The notes: a model not told the origin generated them from the letters alone. A stretch of DNA of 64,000 nucleotides from Gallionella capsiferriformans ES-2 (GCF_000145255.1 NC_014394.1:1488001-1552000); one strand, 5' to 3'. Positions 1 to 9,834 are shown, counted from the first letter of the stretch. A program made the numbers and translations.

Positions 1-613
1 TTTTCAATTGAGCCCACTGACGCGAAAAACACCACTGACAGAATTTCCAGAAACTGATCTTGACCTGAGAAACTTCGTCCAGCACCGCCAGGGCATGCGG
101 TGAGCGACGCGCATAGACTTCCGGCCATTCATTCCACCCGCGACCTTCTTGTTGTTCCAGTATCGTCATGAAACGGGCATAGTCTTCCAGCCATTCGCAC
201 TCCGCCAGACAAAAGTCGGCATAGGCTTCGTGCATGCTGCTCTGACTGCTTGCAAAAAATTGTCGGGCGGCACGACGCAAGCGCTCGAGCCTGAAAGGGG
301 CTTGCAAGGAGAAATCGACCCGATCTGCACAAAATCCCGGATCGGGAATCAAGTCTTCTGCTGTCAGCCATCCTTGCGTTGCCAGATCCTGCAGGTCGAT
401 CAGCAGCACGTTGCCCGCAAAAGCGGAACTGCTCATGTAAGGTGAATTGCCCGGCCCGATTTCTCCCAGCGGCAAGACCTGCCAATACGTCTGCCCTGCC
501 CCTTTTAGCCAGTCAACAAAAAGGTAGGCATTCGCGCCCAGATCTCCGGCGCCAAATGGCCCCGGTAAAGAGGTTGGGTGCAACAGAATACCGCTGGCTC
601 GATCTTTTATCAT
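1..613 (-). CDS. malQ: 4-alpha-glucanotransferase, N-terminal part (cut by window edge)
   Basis: Amylomaltase (GH77) moves glucan chains between maltodextrins and feeds glycogen breakdown and remodelling in the cytoplasm. The reverse strand reads open from ATG at 613 to the window edge (204 codons). It shows the family's N-terminal signature, SGILLHPTSLPGPFGAGDLG at residues 7-26, then GQTYWQVLPLGEIGPGNSPY, which is the typical 'Q-LP-G-G-SPY' substrate loop. The catalytic acids lie further on and are outside the window. The gene begins 43 nt after the GH57 stop on the same strand, so it is probably co-transcribed with glgC and GH57. Identification is by recognition of the family signature; the C-terminal two thirds cannot be checked. 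Confidence 0.9.
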   Translation of the reverse strand, partial: MIKDRASGILLHPTSLPGPFGAGDLGANAYLFVDWLKGAGQTYWQVLPLGEIGPGNSPYMSSSAFAGNVLLIDLQDLATQGWLTAEDLIPDPGFCADRVDFSLQAPFRLERLRRAARQFFASSQSSMHEAYADFCLAECEWLEDYARFMTILEQQEGRGWNEWPEVYARRSPHALAVLDEVSQVKISFWKFCQWCFSRQWAQLK

Positions 614-656
614 AAGCGATTCATTCTCTAAAAACAGTCTAAAGGCTGATTTTCAT

Positions 657-2366
657 CTACTCAGTTGCGCGGCGCATCGCTCCGTCAACTTCTGTTTCCC
701 CAAGGCAGCCTCGGCTGACGGGATCTGCCAGTGACAGCGGTGCCGGTAATTTGAGCAGCCGATACAATTCAGTCAAATTGTGACGGTACAGACGGTCGAA
801 ACTGGCAACCGAGTTGGCCGGATTGTAGTCGCCGAACCACCAGAACCAGTCCGAGCTCTCGCAAGAACATAATTGCTTATCTGCGGCCGCCTGCTCTGCT
901 TTACTCAGTCGTCCGCTGGACATGACCATGTCATAACTTTGTTTAGCAGCACACAGCAAATCCCAAGCACGGTTTTTGTCTTCACAGCCTATCCATGTTG
1001 AGAAATTTCCGTACACCCAGCTGCCTGCCGATATCGTCGGCAAACTGACTGCGCGTGCACTATCGGTGCGTATCGTACTGAGCTTAATGAAGTTTTCGTA
1101 GGTCGTCGTACGAATTCTGGCATGATTTTCCAGTAGCCCATATAGCTCGTCAAGGAAGTAAAAGCCGTTGTACGGGTAGTATTCCCATGCATTTTCGCCA
1201 TCGAGGATCACGCTGACGACCGGTGTCTCGCCTTCAGGTGCGTGGCGCGAGATGTTGTCCAGCTGGTCGATAAAATGTGTCGCCGCATCTTTGCCGTGCC
1301 AGCGGGAGTATTCGAAACCGATCAGATCCGATAGATGATCGTCGCGGAAGAAACACTGTACGCCTTCGGCACCTTTTTCCAGCGTATAGGGACGATATAG
1401 ATACTGGTTACGTTCAGGCACGGACTGATTCGAGCGGCGTATGCTGTTAACCAGTACGCCTTCACCGCTGGCAGCCCAGCCGCAGCCTTCTTCGGCAAAC
1501 ACTTCCAGCGTTTCTACAGAAATTGAGCCTTCCGCAGGCCACATACCGGCAGGCTCAGAACCAAAACGTGCCTTGTGGCTCGCTTTAGCCAGCTGAATAT
1601 GCTTGGATACGCGCAAACGCCCCTTAGGATAATGCGGCGCTTTGGGCATCGGTGCATCAGGCATCGCTTCCTTGGCACTGGCAAAATCGATCAGCAGGGG
1701 CGCTAACGGATGATAATGCGGTGTGGCCGAAATCTCGATCTGACCGGATTCGGCAAGCTTGCGGTAGCGAGGAATAATGTCGCTGGTTAGTTCGCCAATC
1801 AGATCGAATAATTGTTTTCGTTCATTGAGCGTAAAGCCCTCTGCTTTCGTCATCAGTTGCGCAACCAGCTCGTTCTCGCGACGCACGCTTTCACCGCACC
1901 AGGCTAAGTGATACCAGACCAGCAGATCGTCCATATACTGACCGGACAGATAAGATAACGCGTTTTCACCCTCGGTTTGCAACATCTGGAATAAATCCCA
2001 CAGACGCTTATAAACCGGGTACGGTGTAATCATCTTGGTGTGGCTGCTGCGGAAGCACGAGTCGAGCACTAATTGACGTTCCGCAATGGATAACGTGTCT
2101 TTGTGTACCAGAAGGCGCAGCAGTGGATCGCGAATTTTTCCAGTAGCAAACTGATCGGTGTAGTCCTCCAGTTGATCGAGTAAGATCGGCACAAAATTGA
2201 GTACCACGTGCATCCCGGGATGGCGCTCCAGATGATAGGCCATATCGGTGTAATCTTTGATGGCGTGCAAATAGACCCACGGCAATACGAAATCGCCGCT
2301 TGCATAATCACGGTAGTCCGGCTGATGCATGTGCCAGAGAAATACTAAGTCTAGGGATTTTTTCAT
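657..2366 (-). CDS. Glycoside hydrolase family 57 protein (alpha-amylase/glucanotransferase type)
   Basis: A 569-residue cytoplasmic alpha-glucan-acting enzyme without a signal peptide. Residues 7-18 (LVFLWHMHQPDY) are the GH57 first motif. WPAEGSISVETLEVF near residue 275 matches the fourth region, and VSVILDGENAWEYY near residue 380 matches the region with the catalytic Asp. GH57 members include amylases, 4-alpha-glucanotransferases and branching enzymes, and the sequence alone does not decide among them. Its place between glgC and malQ argues for a role in glycogen or maltodextrin turnover. The ATG at 2366 follows a GC hairpin at 2376-2396, and no separate Shine-Dalgarno sequence is visible; the only G-run lies in the hairpin arm. 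Confidence 0.88.
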   Translation of the reverse strand: MKKSLDLVFLWHMHQPDYRDYASGDFVLPWVYLHAIKDYTDMAYHLERHPGMHVVLNFVPILLDQLEDYTDQFATGKIRDPLLRLLVHKDTLSIAERQLVLDSCFRSSHTKMITPYPVYKRLWDLFQMLQTEGENALSYLSGQYMDDLLVWYHLAWCGESVRRENELVAQLMTKAEGFTLNERKQLFDLIGELTSDIIPRYRKLAESGQIEISATPHYHPLAPLLIDFASAKEAMPDAPMPKAPHYPKGRLRVSKHIQLAKASHKARFGSEPAGMWPAEGSISVETLEVFAEEGCGWAASGEGVLVNSIRRSNQSVPERNQYLYRPYTLEKGAEGVQCFFRDDHLSDLIGFEYSRWHGKDAATHFIDQLDNISRHAPEGETPVVSVILDGENAWEYYPYNGFYFLDELYGLLENHARIRTTTYENFIKLSTIRTDSARAVSLPTISAGSWVYGNFSTWIGCEDKNRAWDLLCAAKQSYDMVMSSGRLSKAEQAAADKQLCSCESSDWFWWFGDYNPANSVASFDRLYRHNLTELYRLLKLPAPLSLADPVSRGCLGETEVDGAMRRATE

Positions 2367-2375
2367 AGCTAAAAG

Positions 2376-2396
2376 CCCCGCTGTTTAGCAGCGGGG
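2376..2396 (-). terminator. GC-rich hairpin between glgC and GH57
   Basis: Perfect 8-bp arms CCCCGCTG and CAGCGGGG with a 5-nt loop. On the minus strand the hairpin is followed by CTTTTAG and then the GH57 start codon. The T-run is short, so it may be a weak terminator or attenuator, or an RNA element that hides the G-run preceding the GH57 ATG. Which of these it does is inference. Confidence 0.5.
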
Positions 2397-2411
2397 TGAT
2401 TGAGTTTAATC

Positions 2412-3737
2412 TTAACGGATACTGTGAACGATCTGCCCCAGCATTTCGGGGGTGATCAGGGTGATACCATTCTCGCTGACATGGAAACGCTTGCGATCTT
2501 CCTCGATATTGACACCCACTTCCATTCCATCTGGAATCTTGCAGTTTTTATCGACGATGACTCGCTTCAATACCACATGACGTCCGACATCGACATTCGG
2601 CAGCAATACGGAATCTTCGATCGAAGAATAGCTGTTTACGCGCACATCAGAAAACAACAGCGAGCGCTTAACCGTCGAACCGCTGACAATACAACCGCCT
2701 GATACCAGCGAATCAACCGCGTAACCGCGACGCTCTTCTTCATCGAAAACAAATTTGGCAGGCGGTAATTGCTCCTGATAGGTCCAGATTGGCCATTCCT
2801 GATCGTACATATTCAGATCGGGGATCACCTTGGTCATCTCCATGCTGGCTTCCCAGTAGGAATCGATGGTTCCTACATCGCGCCAGTAGGGCGTATTGTC
2901 ATCGCCCATCCCGACACAGCTTTGCTCAAAACTCTGCGCAAAAACGCGGTATTTCTCAACCATGTGCGGAATCAGATCTTTGCCGAAATCATGTGACGAA
3001 TTCGGGCTGTCGGCGTCACGGATCAACTGTTCGATCAGAAACTGAGTATTGAATACATAGATACCCATGCTGGCCAGCGATTTTTCCGGATTGTCCGGTA
3101 TGGAAGGCGGATTTGCCGGCTTTTCGACAAACTCAACCACGCGGGAGTTTTCATCGATGCCCATCACGCCAAACGCAAACGCTTCAGCAATCGGCACTTC
3201 CAGACAGGCAACCGTCATATCGGCTTTCTTTTCGACATGGAAGGCCAGTAATTTGCCGTAGTCCATCTTGTAGATATGATCGCCTGCCAGAATCACGATA
3301 AATTCGCATTTTGAGGCGCGGATGATATCCAGATTCTGGAACACGGCATCGGCGGTCCCTTGATACCACTGATCTTCACTAATGCGCTGTTGTGCGGGCA
3401 GCAAATCGAGATATTCGCCGAACTGACCGTTCAAGAATGACCATCCGCGCTGAATATGCTGAATCAGGCTGTGAGATTTGTATTGTGTGGCGACGCCGAT
3501 ACGGCGTATTCCAGAGTTAACACAGTTGGAGAGGACAAAATCGATGATGCGGAATTTTCCGCCAAAAGGGACGGCGGGCTTCGCTCGCCAGTTGGTCAGT
3601 TCATGCAGGCGACTGCCCCGGCCACCTGCCAGAACCATCGCATAAGTGTTTTTAGTTAGACGACTAACAAAACGCGGTTCAGGATCGCCAGAAGCTGCGT
3701 GGTAATTTTTTTTCAGATAACCCAACTCGACATTCAT
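2412..3737 (-). CDS. glgC: Glucose-1-phosphate adenylyltransferase (ADP-glucose pyrophosphorylase)
   Basis: Makes ADP-glucose from glucose-1-phosphate and ATP, the committed step of bacterial glycogen synthesis. The 441 residues match the family length. The nucleotide-binding loop [15 protein letters not shown] is at about residues 34-48, followed by [21 protein letters not shown]. The substrate motifs [10 protein letters not shown] and VEKP are present, and the C-terminal left-handed beta-helix segment contains [16 protein letters not shown]. The start at 3737 has a strong Shine-Dalgarno sequence (GAGGGGG, 5 nt upstream). It diverges from glgB across about 90 bp, so both arms of the cluster probably share a control region. 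No glgA is in the window. Confidence 0.97.
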   Translation of the reverse strand: MNVELGYLKKNYHAASGDPEPRFVSRLTKNTYAMVLAGGRGSRLHELTNWRAKPAVPFGGKFRIIDFVLSNCVNSGIRRIGVATQYKSHSLIQHIQRGWSFLNGQFGEYLDLLPAQQRISEDQWYQGTADAVFQNLDIIRASKCEFIVILAGDHIYKMDYGKLLAFHVEKKADMTVACLEVPIAEAFAFGVMGIDENSRVVEFVEKPANPPSIPDNPEKSLASMGIYVFNTQFLIEQLIRDADSPNSSHDFGKDLIPHMVEKYRVFAQSFEQSCVGMGDDNTPYWRDVGTIDSYWEASMEMTKVIPDLNMYDQEWPIWTYQEQLPPAKFVFDEEERRGYAVDSLVSGGCIVSGSTVKRSLLFSDVRVNSYSSIEDSVLLPNVDVGRHVVLKRVIVDKNCKIPDGMEVGVNIEEDRKRFHVSENGITLITPEMLGQIVHSIR

Positions 3738-3828
3738 CTTTACCCCCTCATGGTCACATTTACCTTAATTGACCAAGGCATTATCGTTTACAATTACCGC
3801 ACGACACAAGAACTAATGAGGAAATATA

Positions 3829-5985
3829 GTGAATATGTTAATCGAATCTTTGTTGCAAGCACGCCTCCACGATCCTTTTGCCTTACTTGGTCTGCACCGC
3901 GATGGCGCTGAGTGGGTTATTCGCTACTATGAACCTCATGCCACGCAAGTCACCCTGATCTACACTCAGGAAGAATTTACCAAAATCCATTCCGACGGCC
4001 TGTTCGAATGGCGCGGCCTATGTGAACCTAAACTCCCCTACCGCTTGAAAGTTAGCGAAGGGCTGACGTCCCGCGATATCTACGATCCTTATCAGTTCCC
4101 GTCTGACATCTCTGCACAGGACTTGCATTTATTCGGTGAAGGCAAGCTGCGTCAAGGCTACCGCATGCTGGGCTCGCATCCGGTGCAAATCAGCGGTGTC
4201 ACAGGCGTGCGTTTCGCCGTCTGGGCCCCTAACGCGGAACGCGTGAGCGTTGTCGGCGAATTTAATAACTGGGATGGCCGCATGTATCCGATGCGCCTGC
4301 ACGGCTCGTCCGGCGTTTGGGAAATTTTCATCCCGGAAATTAAGCAGCACGCGCTGTATCGCTATGAAATCCGCAATCGTGATACCGGCAATATCCTGAC
4401 CAAGACCGACCCCTATGCACAAGGCTTCGAATTGCGTCCGGGAACGGCCGCCTTAGCCGCACCTGCGAATTCACATAGCTGGCAAGATGATGCATGGATG
4501 GCCAAGCGCGGTCAGTGGGACTGGTTGCACGCTGCGGTGAATATCTATGAAGTGCATCCGGGATCCTGGAAGCGCCATCCGGACGGTCGCTTTTACAGCT
4601 ATAGCGAGCTGGCTCGCGATCTGGTGCCTTATGTTAAAAACATGGGCTACACGCACATCGAATTCATGCCGGTCACCGAGCATCCGCTCGATGAATCGTG
4701 GGGTTATCAGTGCACGGGCTATTTCGCACCGTCGAGCCGCTTCGGTTCTCCTGACGAACTGCGTCAGTTGATCGACGCATGCCATCAGGCTGACATCGGC
4801 GTGATCCTCGACTGGGTCCCTGCTCACTTTCCGCAGGACAGCTGGGCGCTGGCGCGTTTTGACGGCACCGCCCTGTTTGAGCACGAAGACCCGCGACTGG
4901 GTTTTCATCAGGACTGGGGCACCCATATATTCAATTTCGGCCGTAACGAAGTTAAAACCTTTTTGCTCTCCAGCGCGCACTACTGGTTATCCGAATTCCA
5001 CTTCGACGGCCTGCGTGTCGATGCGGTCGCATCAATGCTGTACCTTGATTATTCGCGCAAAGCCGGCGAATGGATCCCGAATAAGTACGGTGGCCGCGAA
5101 AACCTTGATGCGGTTGAGTTTTTGCGCGAAATGAATATCATGGTCCACGAGGAATTCCCCGGCGCCCTGACCATGGCTGAAGAATCCACCGCATGGCCCG
5201 GCGTCTCTCGCCCCGTATATCTGGGCGGCTTAGGCTTCTCGATGAAGTGGAACATGGGCTGGATGAACGACACGCTGGGCTATTTCGAACACGAATCGGT
5301 GCATCGCAGATACCACCACAACCAGCTGACCTTCGGCCAGATCTACGCCTACAGCGAAAACTTTATCATGCCTTTCTCGCACGATGAAGTCGTACACGGC
5401 AAAGGCTCGTTGCTCTCCAAAATGCCGGGCGATGCGTGGCAGAAATTCGCCAACTTGCGTCTGCTGCTGACTTACCAGATGACCAGCCCCGGTAAAAAAC
5501 TCAACTTCATGGGCAATGAAATCGCTCAGGGACGCGAATGGCAGTCAAAATGGGAACTCGAATGGTGGCAGCTGGGCGAAGAGTTGCATCGCGGTATGCA
5601 GAACCTGACGCACGATTTGAACAAGCTCTACAGTTCACTTCCCGCGCTGCATGAACTGGACTTCGAATCGGCGGGTTTTTCCTGGATAGACTGCAACGAT
5701 GCCGAAAAATCTGTGCTGTCGTTCCAGCGCAGTGCACGCAATGGTTCCAGCGTCGTCGTTGCGTTGAATCTGACCCCGTTGCCGCGCCAGCACTATCGTA
5801 TCGGTTTGCCGGCATTGGTAGAGTATCGCGAAGTATTGAACAGCGATTCCGCATATTATGCGGGTAGCAATCTGGGCAATGCCGGCCTGATCACGGCAGA
5901 GGCCATTCCCTGGATGGGGCTGCCTTATTCGGCGGAAATCTCCCTGCCACCGTTGGCCGGTGTGATTCTGGTACCCGAGGCATAA
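3829..5985 (+). CDS. glgB: 1,4-alpha-glucan branching enzyme
   Basis: Forms alpha-1,6 branches in glycogen. 718 residues, close to the usual bacterial GlgB length. The order is an N-terminal CBM48-like N1 domain, a second CBM48 (VRFAVWAPNAERVSVVGEFN at about 127-146), the GH13 barrel, and a C-terminal amylase domain. Barrel signatures visible are EFMPVTEHP, DWVPAHF, GLRVDAVASMLY (nucleophile Asp), MAEEST (acid/base Glu) and FSHDEVVHGK (transition-state Asp). GTG at 3829 is chosen because GAGG lies 7 nt upstream; an ATG two codons later is the alternative. pgi follows 79 nt later on the same strand. Confidence 0.97.
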   Translation: MNMLIESLLQARLHDPFALLGLHRDGAEWVIRYYEPHATQVTLIYTQEEFTKIHSDGLFEWRGLCEPKLPYRLKVSEGLTSRDIYDPYQFPSDISAQDLHLFGEGKLRQGYRMLGSHPVQISGVTGVRFAVWAPNAERVSVVGEFNNWDGRMYPMRLHGSSGVWEIFIPEIKQHALYRYEIRNRDTGNILTKTDPYAQGFELRPGTAALAAPANSHSWQDDAWMAKRGQWDWLHAAVNIYEVHPGSWKRHPDGRFYSYSELARDLVPYVKNMGYTHIEFMPVTEHPLDESWGYQCTGYFAPSSRFGSPDELRQLIDACHQADIGVILDWVPAHFPQDSWALARFDGTALFEHEDPRLGFHQDWGTHIFNFGRNEVKTFLLSSAHYWLSEFHFDGLRVDAVASMLYLDYSRKAGEWIPNKYGGRENLDAVEFLREMNIMVHEEFPGALTMAEESTAWPGVSRPVYLGGLGFSMKWNMGWMNDTLGYFEHESVHRRYHHNQLTFGQIYAYSENFIMPFSHDEVVHGKGSLLSKMPGDAWQKFANLRLLLTYQMTSPGKKLNFMGNEIAQGREWQSKWELEWWQLGEELHRGMQNLTHDLNKLYSSLPALHELDFESAGFSWIDCNDAEKSVLSFQRSARNGSSVVVALNLTPLPRQHYRIGLPALVEYREVLNSDSAYYAGSNLGNAGLITAEAIPWMGLPYSAEISLPPLAGVILVPEA

Positions 5986-6064
5986 GGTGCTTACCTCTCC
6001 CCGATACGGGAGGGGGCATCACTTAATATGTCCGTTAGTTGAACTTTGAACAAAGATCATTACC

Positions 6065-7705
6065 ATGTCAAAACTTACCCTCTCCACTGCCTGGCAAGCG
6101 CTGAGTGCACATTACGCCGAAATTGAGCCGCTGCACATGCGCGAGCTGTTTGCCGCTGATCCAGCCCGCTTTGACACTTTGTCGCTGAAATTTGGCAGTT
6201 TACTGCTGGACTACTCGAAAAACCGCATCACCGAACACACCCGAAAACTGTTGATTGATCTGGCCGTTCACGCCGGCTTACCCGCCAGTATTGAACGCCA
6301 GTTTAACGGCGAAAAAATTAACAACACTGAACAGCGCGCTGTATTGCACACCGCACTGCGCAACCGTTCAGATCGTCCGGTGCTGTTCAACGGGGTCGAT
6401 GTGATGCCTGACGTGCGGCGAGTGCTCTCGCTGATGCGGGTATTTTCCGACCAGGTTCGCAGTGGTGCGCATACCGGTTACACAGGCCGCGCGATCACCG
6501 ACATCGTCAATATCGGCATCGGCGGCTCGGATTTGGGCCCGCTAATGGTCTGCGAGGCCTTGAAGTGTTACGCAAGTCCTGCGCTGCGCGCGCATTTCGT
6601 CTCTAACGTCGATGCCAGCCAACTTACCGAGACGCTCAAAAAACTAGACGCCGAAACCACCCTATTCATTGTCAGTTCAAAAACCTTTACCACTCAAGAG
6701 ACTCTGACCAACGCCCGTTCTGCGCGCGCATGGCTGGTTGAAAAACTAGGTTCGGAGGATGCCGTTGCCAGCCACTTTGCCGCTGTCTCGACCAATCTTG
6801 CGGCGACCGCCTCGTTTGGCATCAATCCGGACAACGTGTTCGAATTCTGGGACTGGGTGGGCGGACGTTACTCACTATGGTCGGCGATCGGTTTGCCCAT
6901 CGCACTGTTTATCGGCATGGACAGGTTCGAAGAATTGCTGGCCGGTGCGCACGCGATGGATGAACATTTCCGCAGCGCGCCTTTAGAAGAGAACATGCCG
7001 GTATTGATGGGGATGTTAGGTATCTGGTACGGCAACTTTTTTGCGACCAGTTCAAATGCCGTGCTGCCTTACGATCAGTACTTGCATCGCTTTGCCGCCT
7101 ACTTGCAACAACTGGACATGGAGAGCAACGGCAAGGGCGTAGACCGCGACGGGCAGCCAGTCGATTACGATACCGGCATGGCAGTATGGGGCGAGGCGGG
7201 TACCAATGGCCAGCACGCCTTCTACCAGCTGATCCATCAGGGAACACGCATGATCCCGGCAGACTTTCTAGCGCCCGTACACAGCCAGAATCCATTAGGT
7301 GAGCATCACGCGATCTTGCTGGCTAATTGCTTTGCGCAAACCGAAGCGCTGATGATAGGCAAAACGTCAGACGAGGCGCGCACCGAACTGGTCGCGCAGG
7401 GACTGTCGGGTGCTGAACTTGAAGCGTTACTGCCGCACAAGGTTTTTTCCGGCAACAAACCGACCAATACCCTGCTGTTTGATCGCCTTGATCCGCACAC
7501 GCTGGGAATGTTGATTGCACTCTATGAGCAAAAGGTCTTTGTGCAGGGCATTGTGTGGAATATCAACTCATTCGATCAGTGGGGTGTGGAACTGGGCAAA
7601 CAACTAGCCAGTAAAATTCTGCCTGAATTGCAAGATGGCAAAATCGGCACGCAACACGATGATTCTACGCGCCACCTGATTGAATACTATCGTAAAAACA
7701 GGTAG
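6065..7705 (+). CDS. pgi: Glucose-6-phosphate isomerase
   Basis: Interconverts glucose-6-phosphate and fructose-6-phosphate, connecting gluconeogenesis with glycogen synthesis. 546 residues, the usual length of the long bacterial form. Phosphate-binding motifs GIGGSDLGP and [10 protein letters not shown] are present. The catalytic Glu lies in DMESNGKGV, the His in [15 protein letters not shown], and the Lys in the C-terminal [15 protein letters not shown] signature. It lies downstream of glgB on the same strand and is convergent with the MlaF-like gene across a perfect inverted repeat. Placement beside glg genes suggests that flux from fructose-6-phosphate into storage is co-expressed. Confidence 0.97.
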   Translation: MSKLTLSTAWQALSAHYAEIEPLHMRELFAADPARFDTLSLKFGSLLLDYSKNRITEHTRKLLIDLAVHAGLPASIERQFNGEKINNTEQRAVLHTALRNRSDRPVLFNGVDVMPDVRRVLSLMRVFSDQVRSGAHTGYTGRAITDIVNIGIGGSDLGPLMVCEALKCYASPALRAHFVSNVDASQLTETLKKLDAETTLFIVSSKTFTTQETLTNARSARAWLVEKLGSEDAVASHFAAVSTNLAATASFGINPDNVFEFWDWVGGRYSLWSAIGLPIALFIGMDRFEELLAGAHAMDEHFRSAPLEENMPVLMGMLGIWYGNFFATSSNAVLPYDQYLHRFAAYLQQLDMESNGKGVDRDGQPVDYDTGMAVWGEAGTNGQHAFYQLIHQGTRMIPADFLAPVHSQNPLGEHHAILLANCFAQTEALMIGKTSDEARTELVAQGLSGAELEALLPHKVFSGNKPTNTLLFDRLDPHTLGMLIALYEQKVFVQGIVWNINSFDQWGVELGKQLASKILPELQDGKIGTQHDDSTRHLIEYYRKNR

Positions 7706-7721
7706 ATAGGTAATGATTGAT

Positions 7722-7753
7722 AATTGATAATTGATAACGATCAATTATCAATT
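7722..7753. terminator. Perfect AT-rich inverted repeat between convergent genes
   Basis: 14-bp arms (AATTGATAATTGAT and its exact complement) around a 4-nt loop, between the pgi and mlaF-like stop codons. Its position suits a bidirectional terminator, but it lacks the usual GC stem. The motif TTGATAA...AATTGATAACG recurs at about 31877-31905, so it may instead be a dispersed intergenic repeat. Confidence 0.5.
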
Positions 7754-7757
7754 GTTC

Positions 7758-8558
7758 TTACAAAAAATCTTCCGCATAGGGGGGAGCCGGATAGTGGAAT
7801 GCGACCGGGCCGTCAGGCTTCGCATGGATGAACTGATAAACAATCGGATCATTTGACGCCAGCATATCTGCCGCCTCCCCTTCTGCTACCACCACGCCAT
7901 CGTGAATAAAGTACACGTAGTCGGCAATTTTCAGGGATTCTGACATATCGTAGGTGACCACCACCGAGGTGATCCCCAGCGCATCGTTGAGTTTACGGAT
8001 CAAATTGGCGATGGTGCTGAGGGAGATCGGATCGAGGCCGGCAAAAGGTTCATCGTAAATAATCAGCGTAGGATCGAGTGCAATCGCCCGCGCGAGCGCC
8101 ACACGCCGCTCCATGCCACCGGAAAGATCCTTGGGCATCAGACCATGCGCATTACGCAATCCGACCGCCTGTAACTTCATCAGTACCAGATCGTGGATCA
8201 TTTCCTCCGACAGGTCGGTATGCTCGCGCATCGGAAATGCCAGATTGTCATATACCGTCAAGTCACTGAACAGGCCGCTGACCTGAAACATCATGCCCAT
8301 CTCGCGGCGTACCGCATACAGGTCGGTATTATCCAGTTCGTGGATGATCTGCCCCTGAAATTTAACACTGCCACTGTCGGGTTTGAGTTGCCCGCCGAAA
8401 TGATGCAGCAGCGTGCTCTTGCCGCAACCGCTTACGCCTAAGATAGCCACCACTTTACCGCGATGAATATTAAGATTGATCCCTCTTAGCACCTTGTTGT
8501 TGCCATAAGCGAAATGCAGATTGCTGACTTCGACCAGATTTTCCGATATTTGCTTCAA
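7758..8558 (-). CDS. MlaF-like ABC transporter ATP-binding protein
   Basis: A 266-residue ABC ATPase closest in appearance to MlaF, the cytoplasmic ATPase of the MlaFEDB phospholipid transporter of the Gram-negative envelope. Walker A is GVSGCGKSTLL (about residues 43-53), the Q-loop is in GMMFQVSGLFSDLTVYDN, the signature is LSGGMERRVALARAI, and Walker B is LIIYDEPFAGLDP. The H-loop histidine is replaced: the sequence reads VVVTYDMSES, with a TAC codon where ABC ATPases usually have His. No mlaE, mlaD or mlaB lies beside it, so its partners must be elsewhere. Activity is therefore uncertain. The gene stands alone between pgi and a histidine kinase. Confidence 0.85.
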   Translation of the reverse strand: MKQISENLVEVSNLHFAYGNNKVLRGINLNIHRGKVVAILGVSGCGKSTLLHHFGGQLKPDSGSVKFQGQIIHELDNTDLYAVRREMGMMFQVSGLFSDLTVYDNLAFPMREHTDLSEEMIHDLVLMKLQAVGLRNAHGLMPKDLSGGMERRVALARAIALDPTLIIYDEPFAGLDPISLSTIANLIRKLNDALGITSVVVTYDMSESLKIADYVYFIHDGVVVAEGEAADMLASNDPIVYQFIHAKPDGPVAFHYPAPPYAEDFL

Positions 8559-8635
8559 TCTCTACCCTTCATTAAACACGTCCGGCGCAACAGGCCAAAC
8601 TTGTCTCAAGGGTACTACAAGCGGCCGTGATTTGG

Positions 8636-9823
8636 CTAGCGGTTGTTCGCGACGGTATGCGCCGCGGCCTCGCGCTGCAGCAAAAACTGTATCAGCGATC
8701 TGAGCTTCGCGGGTTTGACCGGTTTGAGTAAAACCTGCGTATCTTCATCCTGCTCGAGGCTATCGGTGCTAATCCGGATGTACGGCGTCGATTTCCCCTG
8801 ATAACGCCGTACAGTTTGAATGACAGTGAGCCCGCCGCCCTTGCCTTCGCTCTGATCGTCGCTGATCACCAAATCCCAGCGCGAACCGGCCATTAAATGG
8901 CGCTGCACCGCTTTCATCGAGGATGCAGCGGTCACCTCCCCCCCCCAGGATTTAAGCATCATCTCGGTACTCGCCAGCAGTTGCGCATCGTGATCGACAA
9001 TCAAAAGTCGCTTGCCATTCAGATGACCCGGTGCAGGCTCTGCAGCCTGTTCAGGACGATGGGCGCGTTCCAACAAGATGCTAAAATTCGCCCCCCGATT
9101 GCGAACCGAACGCAACGTCAAGGGGTGTTCCAGTAAATCAGCCAACCGTTTAACAATCGCCAATCCCAGCCCCATTCCTTGCTTGTTTACTTGAGTATTC
9201 TGATTTAACTGTATGAACTCACGAAATATTTTTGACTGGAATGCTTTGTCGATACCGATGCCGTTATCCCTTATTTCGAGCAAAATCTGCCCGCCGCGCA
9301 GACGGCAGGCAAGCAGCACCGTGCCATTTTCGGGCGTGTAGCGCAGCGCATTGCTCAGTAGATTCGTGATGATGCGGTCGAGCAGCACAGGATCGCTGTT
9401 CACATAGCCTTCGATAGGATGCACTACCAGACGGATGTTCCGGCAGTCCGCCTCCTGTTGAAAACCCGCCGCGATGCGCGTCAACAGTTCCGCTAGATTA
9501 CAGGGGTGTTTTTGAGCGACGACGACACCGGCATCTAGCCGTGAGATATCCAGCAAGGAATTCACCAGCTGAGTGATGGAATCAATGGAGCGTTCAACTT
9601 TACCGACCAGTTGTTGTTGCTCCTGATCCAAAATTTTGCGACGCAGCTCGTCTATATACAGACCGAGTGCATGAATGGGTTGGCGCAGGTCGTGACTTGC
9701 TACCGCTAAAAAGCGACTTTTCTCATGATTGGCGCGCTCGGCCTGCGCTTTTTCCTCACGCAGTTCGAGTAGAGCGCCATCGGTTCGACGTCTGACCAGT
9801 GCACGTTCTTGTCTTTCTATCAT
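8636..9823 (-). CDS. Hybrid sensor histidine kinase (HisKA-HATPase-REC), no sensor domain
   Basis: A soluble 395-residue kinase. A short N-terminal coiled coil (residues 1-40) leads into the HisKA box FLAVASHDLRQPIHALGLY, with the phospho-accepting His at about residue 45. N-box LLSNALRYTP, G1 IRDNGIGID and G2 GMGLGLAIVKRLA follow. The C-terminal receiver (about 270-385) has acidic residues in LLIVDHDAQ, a likely phosphoacceptor Asp in LVISDDQSEG, and the conserved Lys in LLKPVKP. There is no transmembrane or PAS input domain, so it probably senses through a partner. It follows the cold-shock gene on the same strand, with a hairpin at 9835-9853 in its leader. The cognate output regulator is not evident. 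Confidence 0.85.
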   Translation of the reverse strand: MIERQERALVRRRTDGALLELREEKAQAERANHEKSRFLAVASHDLRQPIHALGLYIDELRRKILDQEQQQLVGKVERSIDSITQLVNSLLDISRLDAGVVVAQKHPCNLAELLTRIAAGFQQEADCRNIRLVVHPIEGYVNSDPVLLDRIITNLLSNALRYTPENGTVLLACRLRGGQILLEIRDNGIGIDKAFQSKIFREFIQLNQNTQVNKQGMGLGLAIVKRLADLLEHPLTLRSVRNRGANFSILLERAHRPEQAAEPAPGHLNGKRLLIVDHDAQLLASTEMMLKSWGGEVTAASSMKAVQRHLMAGSRWDLVISDDQSEGKGGGLTVIQTVRRYQGKSTPYIRISTDSLEQDEDTQVLLKPVKPAKLRSLIQFLLQREAAAHTVANNR

Positions 9824-9834
9824 GGTAGCTTTTC

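Noticed and set aside
129-485. 118-codon minus-strand open frame near the left edge
   Set aside because: Out of frame with the malQ reading on the same strand, which matches the family exactly.
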